Positions 34,151 through 44,746 of a stretch of DNA of 64,000 bases are shown piece by piece. This stretch comes from Anaspis maculata (lineage: Eukaryota; Arthropoda; Insecta; Coleoptera; Scraptiidae). Location: positions 44,787,745-44,851,744 of the forward strand of contig OX421962.1 in assembly GCA_949128115.1 (NCBI GenBank), read 5' to 3'. Both the position numbers and the translations under genes were made by a program. The first letter of the stretch is position 1; the number at the start of each line of letters is the position of its first letter. A model generated the notes under the pieces. The model did no database searches, was not told the DNA's origin, and worked only from the letters and a program-made list of their open reading frames with translations.

Positions 34151-35566
34151 TACTAACATGTTTAATATGGAGAATACAAGATGGCGGCAGAGCATCAATC
34201 AACTCGTCGTGGTTCGGATCAATTTTAGAGAAATTCAAAATAGCGAAGTGCGCTGAAAATACCTACTCATTCAATAGGAAATCAACATGTTCATATCGAA
34301 TTAAACTTTTTTTTCAACACCTGCGAAAACATATCCACTTGTTTCTCATGTACATTCATTCACTGCCATTGTACAAATTTTACCTCGTAAGTAAGGATCT
34401 ACTTAAAAAAAATTATACGAGAAAACAATTAGATGAAAGTTTTGCAATAAAACAAACTGTTCCATCACTTATACAGTCCGGCAGCTTACCTGATACGTGA
34501 ACCAGTTTTCTAAGCCGATTCGAATGGCTTCAGTACAAAATGATGATGGACGAAAAGAATTCCTCCTTTTCAGCTGGGTGTTGCACAGACCTTCGCTGAG
34601 TAGGTACACCTATGATGTGTATCTGCAAATAATTTATCTTAGACAAACATAAATTTTTCATCAATTTCGTTCTGGAGCGTGTCTGTTCCCCTGAGAGATA
34701 ATTTATGTAATTAATGATGTAATAAAGTGGTGTAATATTGGCAATATTGGGGTAGATTAATCTATTAACGAAGGGTGGTCCAACATAAAGGGAAAGCATA
34801 TGTACAGAAGAGGGTAAGTAACCTATTCTGATGGAAGCATCGGAGCTACCGGTTCCGTGATTTCGGGTGCAGGCCATGCAGTCTGCTAATTCAATAGAGG
34901 AAAAAAATATACGACGTACGACGAGCATAAAAATTGACGAATGATTAATTTCTCGATGCAAATTCATTTGATAAAAAGGCTGGAACGTCGAGATTTTTGT
35001 TGGAGAAGTTGATAAGTCATCAATATTCATTATGTCACAGATATTTCACGGACATTCGCTTTTCCGCCCTCTATTGAAATTTTGTGTGTAACATCGATTA
35101 CAGCGCAAAACCATTATTCGTCAACAGTCATCACGTATGTAGCTAAACATTAAATTCAAAAAGTAACAAGCCCGGCCTTTATCGGCATCAACAATAATAA
35201 AATTATTGAACTGGATAAAGCCTCGAACCTAAGTAAAAAACCATCATTTCTGTTGCAGGACTTCTCATCGTGGTCCAGTAAATTTAGGTTTTGAGGTCGG
35301 CATCGATTTGGTGAAGCTGAAATTTGGCATATGTGCCATCGTGAGTGGCATCTCTATCGCCAGTGGAAAGCGAACAAACCCAAACAGTCCTGTTCGCGTT
35401 AGCCAAATTAAGGGTGAAGAACCACTCATTCTATCAGGGGACTTCGTGCAAAAATTCCCATTTTTCAACCAAAGCACTATTCGGATGGAAAAATAAGCAG
35501 CAGTCGAAAAACTTTTCATTAAATTCTGCGAGGAATTCTGCAATTAACGATCCATCACTTGATTGC
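34151..35566. other. Unassigned stretch
   Basis: It holds the longest frame of the window (34,530-35,030, minus, about 166 codons). I recognise no domain in it, and its biased, AT-driven composition gives no support for translation. A 75-residue open segment (about 35,270-35,495, +) follows an acceptor-like 'tttctgttgcag' but is also unrecognised. Confidence 0.4.
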
Positions 35567-35675
35567 CTAGTTCGGCAGGGGCGGACTGGGCCGATGGTCA
35601 GATCGGCTTAGTCGCACCGGGCCCCTATCATGCATATTCGTCGGCGTATTTCCGCTGCCAGAGCCTACAGCCTAA

Positions 35676-35839
35676 TGGTGGCCTTACATTGAGCATCAAA
35701 ATACTGCAGTTTTTCTCAGCTGCAGAGTTCTGATTGGCACTGACGCCTGTCATTGCTGTCAATAATGACCAATACGTGACCAATGAGAGCTCGGCAGCTG
35801 AAAAAGCTGCAGCATTTGATGCTCAGTGTAAGGCCACCA
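35676..35839. mobile_element. 164-bp Harbinger-like MITE, TAA duplication
   Basis: The ends 'tggtggccttaca' mirror each other, and arms continue 'gagcatcaaa' and 'tgcagctttttcagctg'-like sequence. TAA flanks both sides (35,673-35,675 and 35,840-35,842). It is nested in the CAGGGGCG hAT element. Confidence 0.8.
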
Positions 35840-35954
35840 TAACACCGACGCCCAGTCAAAACCCCTAAGGGCCTGGCCTAAAATCTTATATATTTAATTT
35901 GAATTGTGTATTTTTTTTACTATAATAATGCCTTTCACGTTTTAAATTAGGTAA

Positions 35955-36110
35955 AATGAGTTTTTGGAGTAAAAATAAAGTAACAAGCTGGGGAGCTACG
36001 GCTATGGCTGATGGCATCTGCAAGGTTTGGGAGCGAAACTATCATCGGCCATCAGCCGTATCCTCCCAGCGCTCCAGCTTGTCACTTTATTTTTGCTCCA
36101 AAAAGCCATT
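35955..36110. repeat. Hairpin
   Basis: 'ggagtaaaaataaagtaaca' pairs with 'tgtcactttatttttgctcc', then 'agctacggctatggctgatg' with 'catcagccgtatcctcc'. A fragment of its right flank recurs at about 59,780-59,850. Confidence 0.72.
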
Positions 36111-36396
36111 CTACTGAAAATAAAAAGTGAACGGGATATAGCTCAATATTTTTGAGCTTCATTGATTAAAAGAAAAAACCGCTTACCAGGCCTCATTGAG
36201 CTTCGAAGTCGCACTGGGGCTTTCACCAGCCAGTTCGCCCCTGCTAGTTCCCACTTAACTCTTTCAAATCACACTTAGGTATAGTTAAGGGTAGATTGGA
36301 GCACAAAACTATAATATACATAATCTTCCGCGATGTTCCGCAGTGGATTTTTTAAAATAGCCCACAGTAGAGGAACAACATCCTCTACTGAAGACT

Positions 36397-36637
36397 TTGC
36401 TTGGTATTTAATTTTAATTTTTCTGTTGTATTTCTGATGACGAGCAATTTTGGGAATATCTATTTATATTTTTGATTTATTATGTTTTTTTTTTCCATAC
36501 TATTATTTTATACCTACTTTAATAAGATGGACGTATACTTAAATTCTGTCAAAATATTGAACTTCTTGCTAAAAACAAATGTTTGTAGAGCAATAAACTA
36601 TTCTATTCTATTCTATTCTATTCTATTCTATTCTATT
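36397..36637 (+). mobile_element. 5'-truncated retroelement 3' end with (TATTC)n tail
   Basis: 'ctactgaagact' is repeated at 36,385-36,396 and 36,638-36,649. Between them is AT-rich sequence ending 'gagcaataaac' and then about eight TATTC units. Short insertion, 12-bp duplication and a simple-sequence tail are the marks of target-primed retrotransposition. No coding sequence remains. Confidence 0.72.
36598..36637. repeat. (TATTC)n tail
   Basis: Eight near-perfect pentanucleotide units at the 3' end of the retroelement fragment. Confidence 0.9.
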
Positions 36638-36955
36638 CTACTGAAGACTCGGCGCTGGCTTCGCTAAAGTTCCTGTCAAATGTTCTGTTCATCTGTTCCT
36701 TATTGTTATTGTATGAAAAAGAACAGAAGTATTCCGCACGAAAATGAGTGCGGAAAAGTAAGATCTCATCGAAATTGTAAACATACGCTTACGCTTGTAT
36801 TACAAAAGTTTTTTTTTATATTATTGTTCTCTAATTTTGTTAGTTTTTGTTGTCTTATTCTTCCGACTGGGAAATGCCGTGGTAGCAGTGGCGGACTTAG
36901 GGGGGGGGAGGCGGCGGGGGCGGTCCGCCCCGGGCCTCGGGGCCTCAATCATCTG

Positions 36956-38943
36956 TAGTGTTGCCGTCTAGAGTTAGACTTTCTAGACTCTTGTCTTGAA
37001 AAGGCGTCAAGACTTAGACAAAACCTCTGGAAACTCTTGTCTTGAAATTTCTAGACAAGACAAGAGTAGGGCTGTCAAGATCAAGAGTCTTGATTAGACT
37101 CTTGAAAAGAAAAAATTGAGAAAAAATCAGATTTATTCCTCTCCGTTGATGGTTTTTATTTTCTACTGAATGTGTGATTAGCTTGGAGATTTCTTACAGA
37201 GTTTATTGGCAACATAAAATAACACAAATAAGGGTAAACGGTATGACAAAATGCTATACAAAACTATATCTGCTTGAAATAAAAATGATTGCAATGTGTT
37301 CTTATACTATTTTTCTTTTATTTGTTGAAATCAAAGTACCGAGATCACTACAGACGATATGAAATATCTCGTCTCAAAAGTCCCTATTTTTTTCAGAAAA
37401 AAATCTGGGAATTTGAGAGTTTAAATTGGAAGAATAATGAAGACTGTGCACTGGGCAAGCCATCATGTCATTATGCATTGACCGTTGTTGTCAGGCTGTG
37501 TCTGATAGGCAGTCTACAGTCCATGAATATTCACTAGTTATGATTGAAAATTAGGAAAAACAAAACAACACATCTAAGTCTATAAGCATCTTTTCTGTAT
37601 ATTGTGAATTTTAAATATCAGAAAACAATTTGATTTTTGGTTTGTGGTGGCAGTTCACTATAAATTTATCAATTTTGCATCAGAGAACGGGAAAGCGTTG
37701 CCAGAGGTGTGGAATTATGTTAATGTCTTGTGAATATATATTCATATGACATCTCCTTCAGACCCTGTATGTCTCTACTGTTTTTTCCGGTTCTCATGCA
37801 AAAGTTTCGTCCAAGTTTTTTTTGAAGGGCTGCTCCAACATCTTTATTTCTACTTCTCCAAAAAATAGCTGCGCCTTCTCAGATCGCAACTTTTGTGAAA
37901 TTAGGTAGCTCGATTAGGCTTTTAGTCAATAGCTGCAAAACAAAGTGTTTCTTACCAATAAAAGAAAAATGATTCAGACAACATGCTGCAGCCAGATATC
38001 CTTTCAATGTACCAAGGCAAAATACCGATTAAGCTGGTGTTCTTTCTACAACTTGAGTGAAGTTAGTCTTCTTGCCCGCGTCAGGTTGACACAAGCGGGA
38101 ACCTGACACAGGTCTGCAAATAATCGGTATATTTTTGACAAAAATATTGGACCACGTCCGCACCACGACATCTGGGATTTCTGGGTCCTGCTTAAACCCA
38201 ATTATTTACATGTCTTTGTCCAGCAGAAATGTTTCGAACAGAAATGAACAAACAGCAAAATTATATTGAAGTTGATTGTTTAATTTTTTTTTGACTGTGA
38301 CTCTTCCGTTGACTGATTCTTGACGTTCATGTGGCAATCTGGTATTGTTCTTGGCTTGCTTATTCACCCGATTCAAGCCGATGGACTGCGGTGAGTTAAA
38401 TTTCTATATCCTTTTCCGGTGCCAGATTTTTTGAGAACTTTTTTAAATGAACAGTTGTAGTTGACTATATTTATTCAGGCATCAACCTACTGCTATAAAA
38501 TCGTATCTTGTCATTTTATATAAGATCCCATTGCAGAAATACGTCTACTAACAGGTCGGGGGTGGCGGTGGCCACCTTTTCTTCCAACATTCACACCAAT
38601 GATAAATTTCAGTGTCAATAAAAGTGGGTCTTTGTTTTGAAATTTGAACTTGAGTATACCCAAGTAGAATATTTTATTAAAGCGCAGTCTCTATTCGAAG
38701 GTTGCTACTTGCTCCTCACGGTTTCTCTGTTTTTCTTGCTAAGATATGTTTATATTTTGGTCACGTATTTTTCTTGGAAAGAGGGGTTTTATAGTATTTC
38801 AATTTCAAGAGTCTATCTAGACTCTTGAAAAATTTCCATCAAGAGTTAGAGTCTTGTCTTGAAATTTTGAAATTATCTTGATATTTCAAGACAAGACAAG
38901 AGTAGGGTAACTCTTGTCTTGTCTTGTCTAGACGGCAACACTA
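36956..38943. mobile_element. 1,988-bp hAT-type element, TAGTGTTGCCGTCTAGA ends
   Basis: The ends 'tagtgttgccgtctaga' mirror each other and an exact 8-bp duplication 'atcatctg' flanks them (36,948-36,955 and 38,944-38,951). Removing it rejoins the host's 'ggcctcaatcatctgatggg'. Both ends carry dense 'tcttgtcttg' and 'agactcttgaa' repeats over about 130-150 bp, as transposase-binding subterminal repeats do. No frame longer than about 80 codons exists and none resembles a BED or hAT domain, so it is non-autonomous despite its size. Confidence 0.88.
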
Positions 38944-39271
38944 ATCATCTGATGGGGCCCCCAATTCCTCTTGTTTGTGAAAAATACTGCAAAAAATTGG
39001 GATAAAATCCAAAAATTTCAATTTTTTTCCTTGATGATCATTCTTTTTTCGCATATTACTTTGATGAGAAACATTATTTTCTTTTTTTTTTCCATTTTAA
39101 AGTTACCTTGGCAGGCCCCATGACAACAGGTTTGAGGGCCTACACACAGGCAATAGGGGTGTGTCTGTATCACGGAGTCTCTGCGGATTATTTTCCCTTT
39201 AGGCTTTAGGGGCCCCGGCTCCGGATATCACAGTGCCAGGGGCCTCAAGCCTTTTGAAATTTTGTGTTCTA

Positions 39272-39532
39272 TTGCTCAATCTTGATTTTTTTTTGAATTT
39301 ATTTTTATCCGTTTGTATTTTAAGTATCTGTCTTTTGAATTTTCAATAGTTGCCTATTCAATCGCACTCACACACAAAGTTCCCTTGAGGAACTTTAAGT
39401 GAGGCTTACTCTTTTCCCAGTACAGCTAGTGCTTTGTTGATGTAAGTGGTTTGTGTTATTTTGTAAAGTGTAATTTTTTCTGCTGTTGCTAAAATGGGAA
39501 AATAAATTTATTATTTATTTATTATTATTATT
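39272..39532 (+). mobile_element. Retroelement 3' end inserted in the hAT MITE
   Basis: Comparison with the 3549-4182 copy shows about 260 bp extra here. It ends 'gctgttgctaaaatgggaaa' then 'ataaattta' and a TTA/TTTA tail, the usual look of an insect non-LTR 3' end. Coding sequence is absent. The target duplication was not resolved because the site is A/T-rich. Confidence 0.6.
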
Positions 39533-39782
39533 CCTTTTCAAAAGAGGGGAAAGACAAAACTACAAAATTATCTTGTCTGCGCGCTGCAGGTAGTAGAAAT
39601 TCATATTATTTTGAATTTCTAATTTTGTATATACGACTAGATTGTAGATTAGAGGTGGTCGTTTGGTCTCGGAAGATCCTTTCTGCGACTTCCTATATAC
39701 GACTAGGTTTTAGCATTGAGTCAACAGTCCAAATCCAATTCAACATCCAAAGCTGGAACCGAAAACTTCTTGTAGGTACTGG

Positions 39783-40078
39783 CATTGTATAACTACTCCT
39801 AGTAGGCCAGCCGCCGTTCAAATTGTGCAATTTTCGGAAAGCACGGGCAGGTGGCGTGTTCAGCATTTGTCGTTTGGTCGCTCAAATTAGTTATAAATCA
39901 CGCTGTCTTCAAATTTCAACGTGGCGCCCAACTTACTGATAGATGTTGATGGTTTGGTACAGAAATTTTAATTTTTCTCATATGCGCTGATGATTTCTTG
40001 CGAGCTAATTGCTCTAGGCGACATCTAGTGACAAAATCCCAAATTCGAGGCTGACCTACTAGTAATAGTTATACAATG
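39783..40078. mobile_element. 296-bp inverted-repeat MITE with GTACTGG duplication
   Basis: The ends 'cattgtataactact' and reverse-complement 'cattgtataactatt' are flanked by exact 'gtactgg' (39,776-39,782 and 40,079-40,085). Arms continue 'agtagg(c/t)cagcc'. It sits in an 825-bp block missing from the other hAT copy. Just beyond it is a hAT-like end 'cagtggcatagcc' (40,090). Confidence 0.75.
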
Positions 40079-40530
40079 GTACTGGTGGTCAGTGGCATAG
40101 CCAAGGGAGGCGAAAGTGGGCGAATGAGACCACCTCCCTACCTCCCAAGCGCCCATGGCACTTCATTCCACACTAAGCCGATACAGAAAAAAATTCTGGC
40201 GAAAATTTTCAAGAAGCGCAAAAATGTTCTCAAAAGAAGTTTGATTATCAAGTAATTTTGGTGAAAACGTCGAAAATCGAAATCGCAAAACGCACGAAAT
40301 ATACCGATTATCATCAGCATCATTATTATTATCATGCCCAAAAAATTTCGCCTGCGGCGCTACTTTTCCCTGACTTGCACCCTCACCGTTGCTTTTGCCC
40401 TCTACGCCCTCAAATTCTGACTGCGCTACTGTGTTTTTTATAGTCAAGTTAACAACACATTTTTTGTTTCTTAGGCTTTTGCTCAATGGAGTATTATACT
40501 GAAAAATTTTTTTGATTGAAATGGAAACTA

Positions 40531-40760
40531 CATTGAAAAATAATTGACCCGTGTTTTTTTATTCAGTCAAAAACCGTACCGATTGGGCGCAATAAATAAA
40601 TAACATCAACTAGTTCTGACGTCACAGCGGGTCACCGCCTATACTGCCTGTGTAAATGACGTCAGAAATAGGCAGAATATAGGAATTTCGTTTATTTATT
40701 GCGGCCAAACGATACGATTTTTGGCTGAATAAAAAAATACGGGTCAGTTATTTTTCAATA
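40531..40760. mobile_element. 230-bp TA-flanked MITE, (C/T)ATTGAAAAATAA ends
   Basis: The ends 'cattgaaaaataattgaccc' and reverse-complement 'tattgaaaaataactgaccc' pair, and inner 'aaccgta(c)cg' with 'cgtatcg', and 'caataaataaa' also pair. TA flanks both sides. The right arm of the host palindrome lacks it ('gaaactaaactgctcaac'), which confirms insertion. Confidence 0.75.
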
Positions 40761-41120
40761 TAAAGTGCTCAACAATGAAAGTGTTACAAAGCAAAAATTC
40801 ACCCAATTTTGAACCGCTGTAACTTTTGATTGGCACAAACGATTCTGATTCTGTTTTAAGTACTGAAGAGCCCAATCTTTTGGTCATCTTTCTTGTCAAT
40901 ATAGAATCCATAGAGCCCCTCGAAAAATTTCTACAGGGTGATGAACAGAGCAGTGCAAAATTGATGAAAGTTCAACATACCCCCGTTTCCGTTGAAAATT
41001 TTTTTCGGGAGTATCAACACCAAATTTATGAAGAATGATGTGTTCCCTCGAAACGGTTTTTGAATTTTCGGGATTCCAGTCGAAACAGCCAGAATGTGAT
41101 TTTTTATTGTGAATACTGTA

Positions 41121-42376
41121 TATTATTCCTGTATCAACGCAAAAACATTAGAACTTTTCATATCAAGATGACGCCACTCGGTAGGCTTGTTCACTGAACA
41201 ATTCTGAGCAATTTGACTTGCAAAACGTTCCTATTGTCCAGTTTAGGGGTGAACAAAAGCCCAATTGGCAGTGTACTTTTTGGTACCACCCCTAAAATTC
41301 GAGTTTTTAGCATTAAAAAAAGGTTAATTTTTACTCTCTTCAGTCAACATGGGACTACGTCAATAGAATTGGATTAACAACATTTCCGCCATTTTGGAAT
41401 TTTTTGCCTTTACCTCAAATTTCAAAACATAGGCATGTTTGGCATCATTTCTTGAAATGTTGGTCCCCCAAATGGGATTCTGTCAATAAGATCTATCTAT
41501 CTGTTTGTTTATCTGTCTATCTCTTCCCAAAAAAATATTTATAGAATTTTTAACCCCACCCCCCTCTTCCTGAAATTCTATGAGTGTAAATTTGATATTC
41601 TTGACTTCTCAATTCTTTTCAAAGTCAACGTCATTCTGCATAGCATCGGAAGAGATAATTTTCTGTGGGAAAAATGCCACCCAAATTTCACCCTTTCGCT
41701 CCCCCCACCTCATCTCAAAAATCTAAAATGGCAATACCTACTTTGTGATACATCAAATTGAAGGAAATTGAATTCTCTCCATGAACAAAATTTCTTCAAA
41801 CTTTTTAAAACCCCCATTTTTCTCACAAAACACCCCAAATGTCTAATTTATTTAAAGAGGGGTTGAAAATTTCAAAAAAATTGTTTTCGGAAAGAGAATC
41901 TAATGCCCTTCAATTTGATGTATCACAAAGTAGGTAGTGTTTCGTAAAATTTTGAAGCTGAGGTGGGGGAGAGCAAAAGGGTCAATTTGGGTAGCACTTT
42001 TTCCACCGAAAATTCTTTTCTTCGATGTTTTCTATGATGACACTGACTGAATTAAAAACAATTGAGAGGTCCAGAATCAAAAATAAGACAGTCGGAGAAT
42101 TTTAAGGGCGAAAAAAAGTGGGGTTAATATTTTTGTAAATATTTTTTTCAGAAAGAAAATTTAAATCTCTTCAATTTGATGTATCGCAAGGTAGGTCATG
42201 TCATTTGAAATTTCAAAGTTGGGGTGAGTGGGGGCGAGGGGGCTCAAGATATAAATTTGCCAATTTATGTTTTAGATGTCTACTTTGATATGAAAATCGA
42301 CCTATTTTTGCTCGAAGAAATATTCACTAGGAATCGGGAGTTATTGCAGGTGGATAGTTTTCAAATGGTCACCCGG
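41121..42376. mobile_element. Partial copy of the CCGGGTG palindrome (12.25-kb family)
   Basis: The right arm is intact and ends 'caaatggtcacccgg'. It shares 'tggataatttt-like', 'tttgatgtatcacaaagtag' and 'gtgggggcgagggggctcaa' with 12,250-13,327. The left arm begins only at about 41,530 ('ttaaccccaccccc'), and 41,121-41,530 is unrelated sequence, so the left terminus has been lost or replaced. Confidence 0.7.
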
Positions 42377-43097
42377 TGCAGTATTCACAATAAAAAATCA
42401 CATTTTGGCTGTTTCGACTGGAATCCCGAAAATTCAAAAACCGTTTCGTGGGAACACATCATTCTTCATAAATTTGGTGTTGATACTCCCAAAAAAAATT
42501 TTTTGCGAAAACGGGGGTATGTTGAACTTTCATCAATTTTGCACTGCTCTGTTCATCACCCTGTAGAAAATTTATGAAAAGCTCTATGCATTTCATATTG
42601 ACAAGGAAGATGGCCAAAAAATTGGGCTGTTCAGTACTTGAAACAAAATCAGAATCATATGTGCCAATCAAAAGTTATAGCGGTTCAAAATCGGGTAAAT
42701 TTTTGCTTTGTAACACTTTCATTGTTGAGCAGTTTAGTTTCTGATTCCATCGAAAAAAAGAAAATTTTTCAAAAGTATAATACTCTATTACGGCATGGTA
42801 GGGCGGGCCAAAAAGTGTGCCGGCCCCCCTTCATATTCTCAACTTTCACTCCTTAGGGGCCCCATCTCACAATTCCGCCCCGGGCCCCCAATTCCCTTAG
42901 TCCGCCACTGCGTGGTAGTAGGCCAATGTACCCCTTTGAGCGTCAATTAATTGTGCCACTTCTCCCTCTGCTCATTCGACAAGTCAGTATGTTCATCAGG
43001 ACATAAAACTGTCTAAACTGTCTGAAAACTACCAGATTTCAAATTTTTGACTCTCCGCGATCTGTTGCAAGGTAAGAGTTACCCATTACCTGGACTA

Positions 43098-43468
43098 CAG
43101 TAGAAAACCCTCTTATTTGAACCCACGGTAATCTGAATCGGGTAGAAATTTCAGATTCAAACAAAAACGCTTCAGTTCGACAAAGACATGCAATCTTTTT
43201 GTGAACGCAACAAAAACCATTTGTGATTCTTGGAAAACTTATTACATTTTTTCTTGTTCCAGGGGAATCTTCGCAAACTAGCAACCGAGGCCAGAATGAC
43301 ACCTAAAAACCAAGCTCTGGTTTCTCTGAGGTACCTAGCGTGATGATATCTACTAGAAAACTCGACAAATTGACGGTACGTATTTACATTAAATTCCAAT
43401 AATCTGAGCAAATCGCTAATCCAAACACCCTTCACACATGGCAGTATTGGATTGAAGGGTCTCTACTG
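43098..43468. mobile_element. 371-bp pogo/Tigger-like MITE, CAGTAGA-ACCCT ends
   Basis: The left end 'cagtagaaaaccctctt' and right end (reverse complement 'cagtagagacccttcaat') pair imperfectly, followed on each side by '(g)taatctgaatcgg'/'cagattattgg'-type blocks. TA precedes the left end (43,096-43,097). Such CAGTAGAACC-- starts with 'taatccgaa' blocks are typical of insect pogo-like elements. The two ~87-codon minus-strand frames inside are not recognisable. Confidence 0.6.
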
Positions 43469-43767
43469 CATTCAGAAATTGATTGTGAAAAAGATCAATT
43501 ATGATAAATTAATTTGCTCGCTGAATTATTTTTGAAATTACCCTAATTGATTGGAGTGGCCGAAGCTTCAATTCGTGGCATGGATTTAAAATTTAAAAAG
43601 CTAAATCAAATATTTGACTTAAACTTCCCAAATGAGGTACATGTATAATAACAAAATTACCGCGATTACTGTTGCAATATGGAAATTTGATGAAAATATT
43701 ATTATCTGTGGGATCGATAGTAACAGGTATAATTGGGATTATTTATTGTTGATACTTTTTCAACAGT

Positions 43768-43902
43768 AATAGGTTTGTTTCATCAAGAAGTTTGAAACTA
43801 GTCAGAGCCAATAGGAATCGAGAAGATACGTTGGCAAACTGATTTGGGCGTTTCTCATTTGCTCTGACTAGTTCAAGATTTCTGATGGAACAAACCTAAT
43901 AT
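43768..43902. mobile_element. ~135-bp MITE / hairpin
   Basis: 'aggtttgtttcatcaagaag' with 'gaaactagtcagagc' at the left pairs with 'gctctgactagttcaagatt' and 'gatggaacaaacct' at the right. Confidence 0.72.
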
Positions 43903-43941
43903 CAAAAGTGATAAGATTTTGAAGATAATTGGAAATTTTGA

Positions 43942-44330
43942 TACAGTTACGTATTTCGCGTACGAGCTGGATTATAATTGAGACAATCGTTTCAAAACAC
44001 ACACTGTTTTTTACTGCGTACTACAATACATACACGCCAACAATTATTTATTCAGGAATATCGCTGTGATTACTACTCACTTTTAATCCGCTCGCTACCA
44101 CTTCGCATTCCAATTCATTACTGCTCGTGAGGCGACGATTGATGCCTTATATAGGTCCGACTAATTCATCTCGAATGTTCCATGTATTCTCCAGTGGTTT
44201 CCACAGTGACCCGACATACGGTTTTCAGACGACTCACGAAAAATCATGCACATTACCCGTATAATTCTGCCGTGCCCTAGAACCGGCGCCGGCGCTTCCG
44301 CCAAAATGAGCAGATGTGTCTTCATCGAGC
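43942..44330 (-). mobile_element. LTR-retrotransposon fragment, reverse orientation
   Basis: Reverse-strand relative of 27,440-27,768. It has a TATA-like 'cctatataaggc' (about 44,145-44,155), 'tgttggcgtgtat' and the 3' end '...cgaaatacgtaac' at 43,942. Similarity extends past the putative LTR start into 'cattttggcggaagc', so part of the internal region is kept. Confidence 0.55.
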
Positions 44331-44746
44331 GTTGAAGGTTCCCAATGCCAAGCCATCGCGTATATATACTTCTGGAAATCTCCAGAGCTCCGCACTTGTA
44401 TCTACACCGCGACATAATGAATGGAAAAATCTAGAAAGATCGCGTGTTCACCAGAATGCACGGGATTGCCGCTCGTAACAATACTTTGATAATTAGTTAT
44501 TGATATATTTGATGCATCAATAAGTGTCGATATTTTTTTTCTGATCAAAGTTTGATACTTGGATCACGATATCGCCCATCCCTACCTGTGGCTATTATGC
44601 TAAATCCCGTTTGTTGTTGCACCAAACACACTGGTTGCTTATCTTTGACACTTGAGTTTCTTCGACTACCTAATTGGCTCTTTTTATGATAAATCAATTA
44701 TAGTCACCAAAGCTGAAATTTCACAGTACAGATAAGTAGTTACTGT

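Larger units (their letters stand above)
35576..36243. mobile_element. hAT-type MITE, CAGGGGCG(G/A)ACTGG ends
   Basis: The left end 'caggggcggactgggcc' and the right end (reverse complement 'caggggcgaactggctgg') are inverted repeats of the common hAT type. 'ctagttc' occurs just outside both ends (35,567-35,573 and 36,244-36,250), with a shift of one or two bases, so the 8-bp duplication is nearly intact. A Harbinger-like MITE and a hairpin lie inside. Confidence 0.75.
40489..42785. mobile_element. Long palindromic element with two further insertions
   Basis: The left end 'gagtattatac' mirrors the right end 'gtataatactc'. Arms 40,765-41,120 and 42,379-42,740 pair over about 350 bp: 'caacaatgaaagtgttacaa', 'ctacagggtgatgaacagag' and 'ggagtatcaacaccaaattt'. 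The left arm is split by a 230-bp MITE (40,531-40,760). A CCGGGTG-type palindrome occupies the centre (to 42,376). No transposase. Confidence 0.8.
36886..42910 (-). mobile_element. hAT-type MITE (CAGTGGCGGAC family) exploded by nested insertions
   Basis: The ends 'cagtggcggacttag' and 'ctaagg..tccgccactg'-type right end are flanked by exact 8-bp duplications 'cgtggtag' (36,878-36,885 and 42,911-42,918). Relative to the 3549-4182 copy this one is inverted. Its own pieces are at 36,886-36,955, 38,944-39,270, about 39,533-39,590, about 40,415-40,488 and 42,786-42,910, roughly 650 bp in total. The remaining 5.4 kb is later insertions: a second hAT element, a retroelement tail, an IR MITE in an unassigned block, and a large palindrome that itself has insertions. 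Confidence 0.88.

Noticed and set aside
34530..35030. Longest open frame of the window (166 codons, minus strand) as a host gene
   Set aside because: No recognisable domain, AT-driven composition, no splice or start context that stands out; a frame of this length can arise by chance in 64 kb on six frames.
35270..35495. Open segment after an acceptor-like 'ctgttgcag' as an exon
   Set aside because: About 75 residues with no recognisable family and no matching neighbouring exon; kept only as a note.
40090..40431. Complete hAT element with 'cagtggcatagcc' left end and 'cgctactg' right end
   Set aside because: Inverted ends match only loosely, no 8-bp duplication exists, and the right end coincides with internal sequence of the older CAGTGGCGGAC element.
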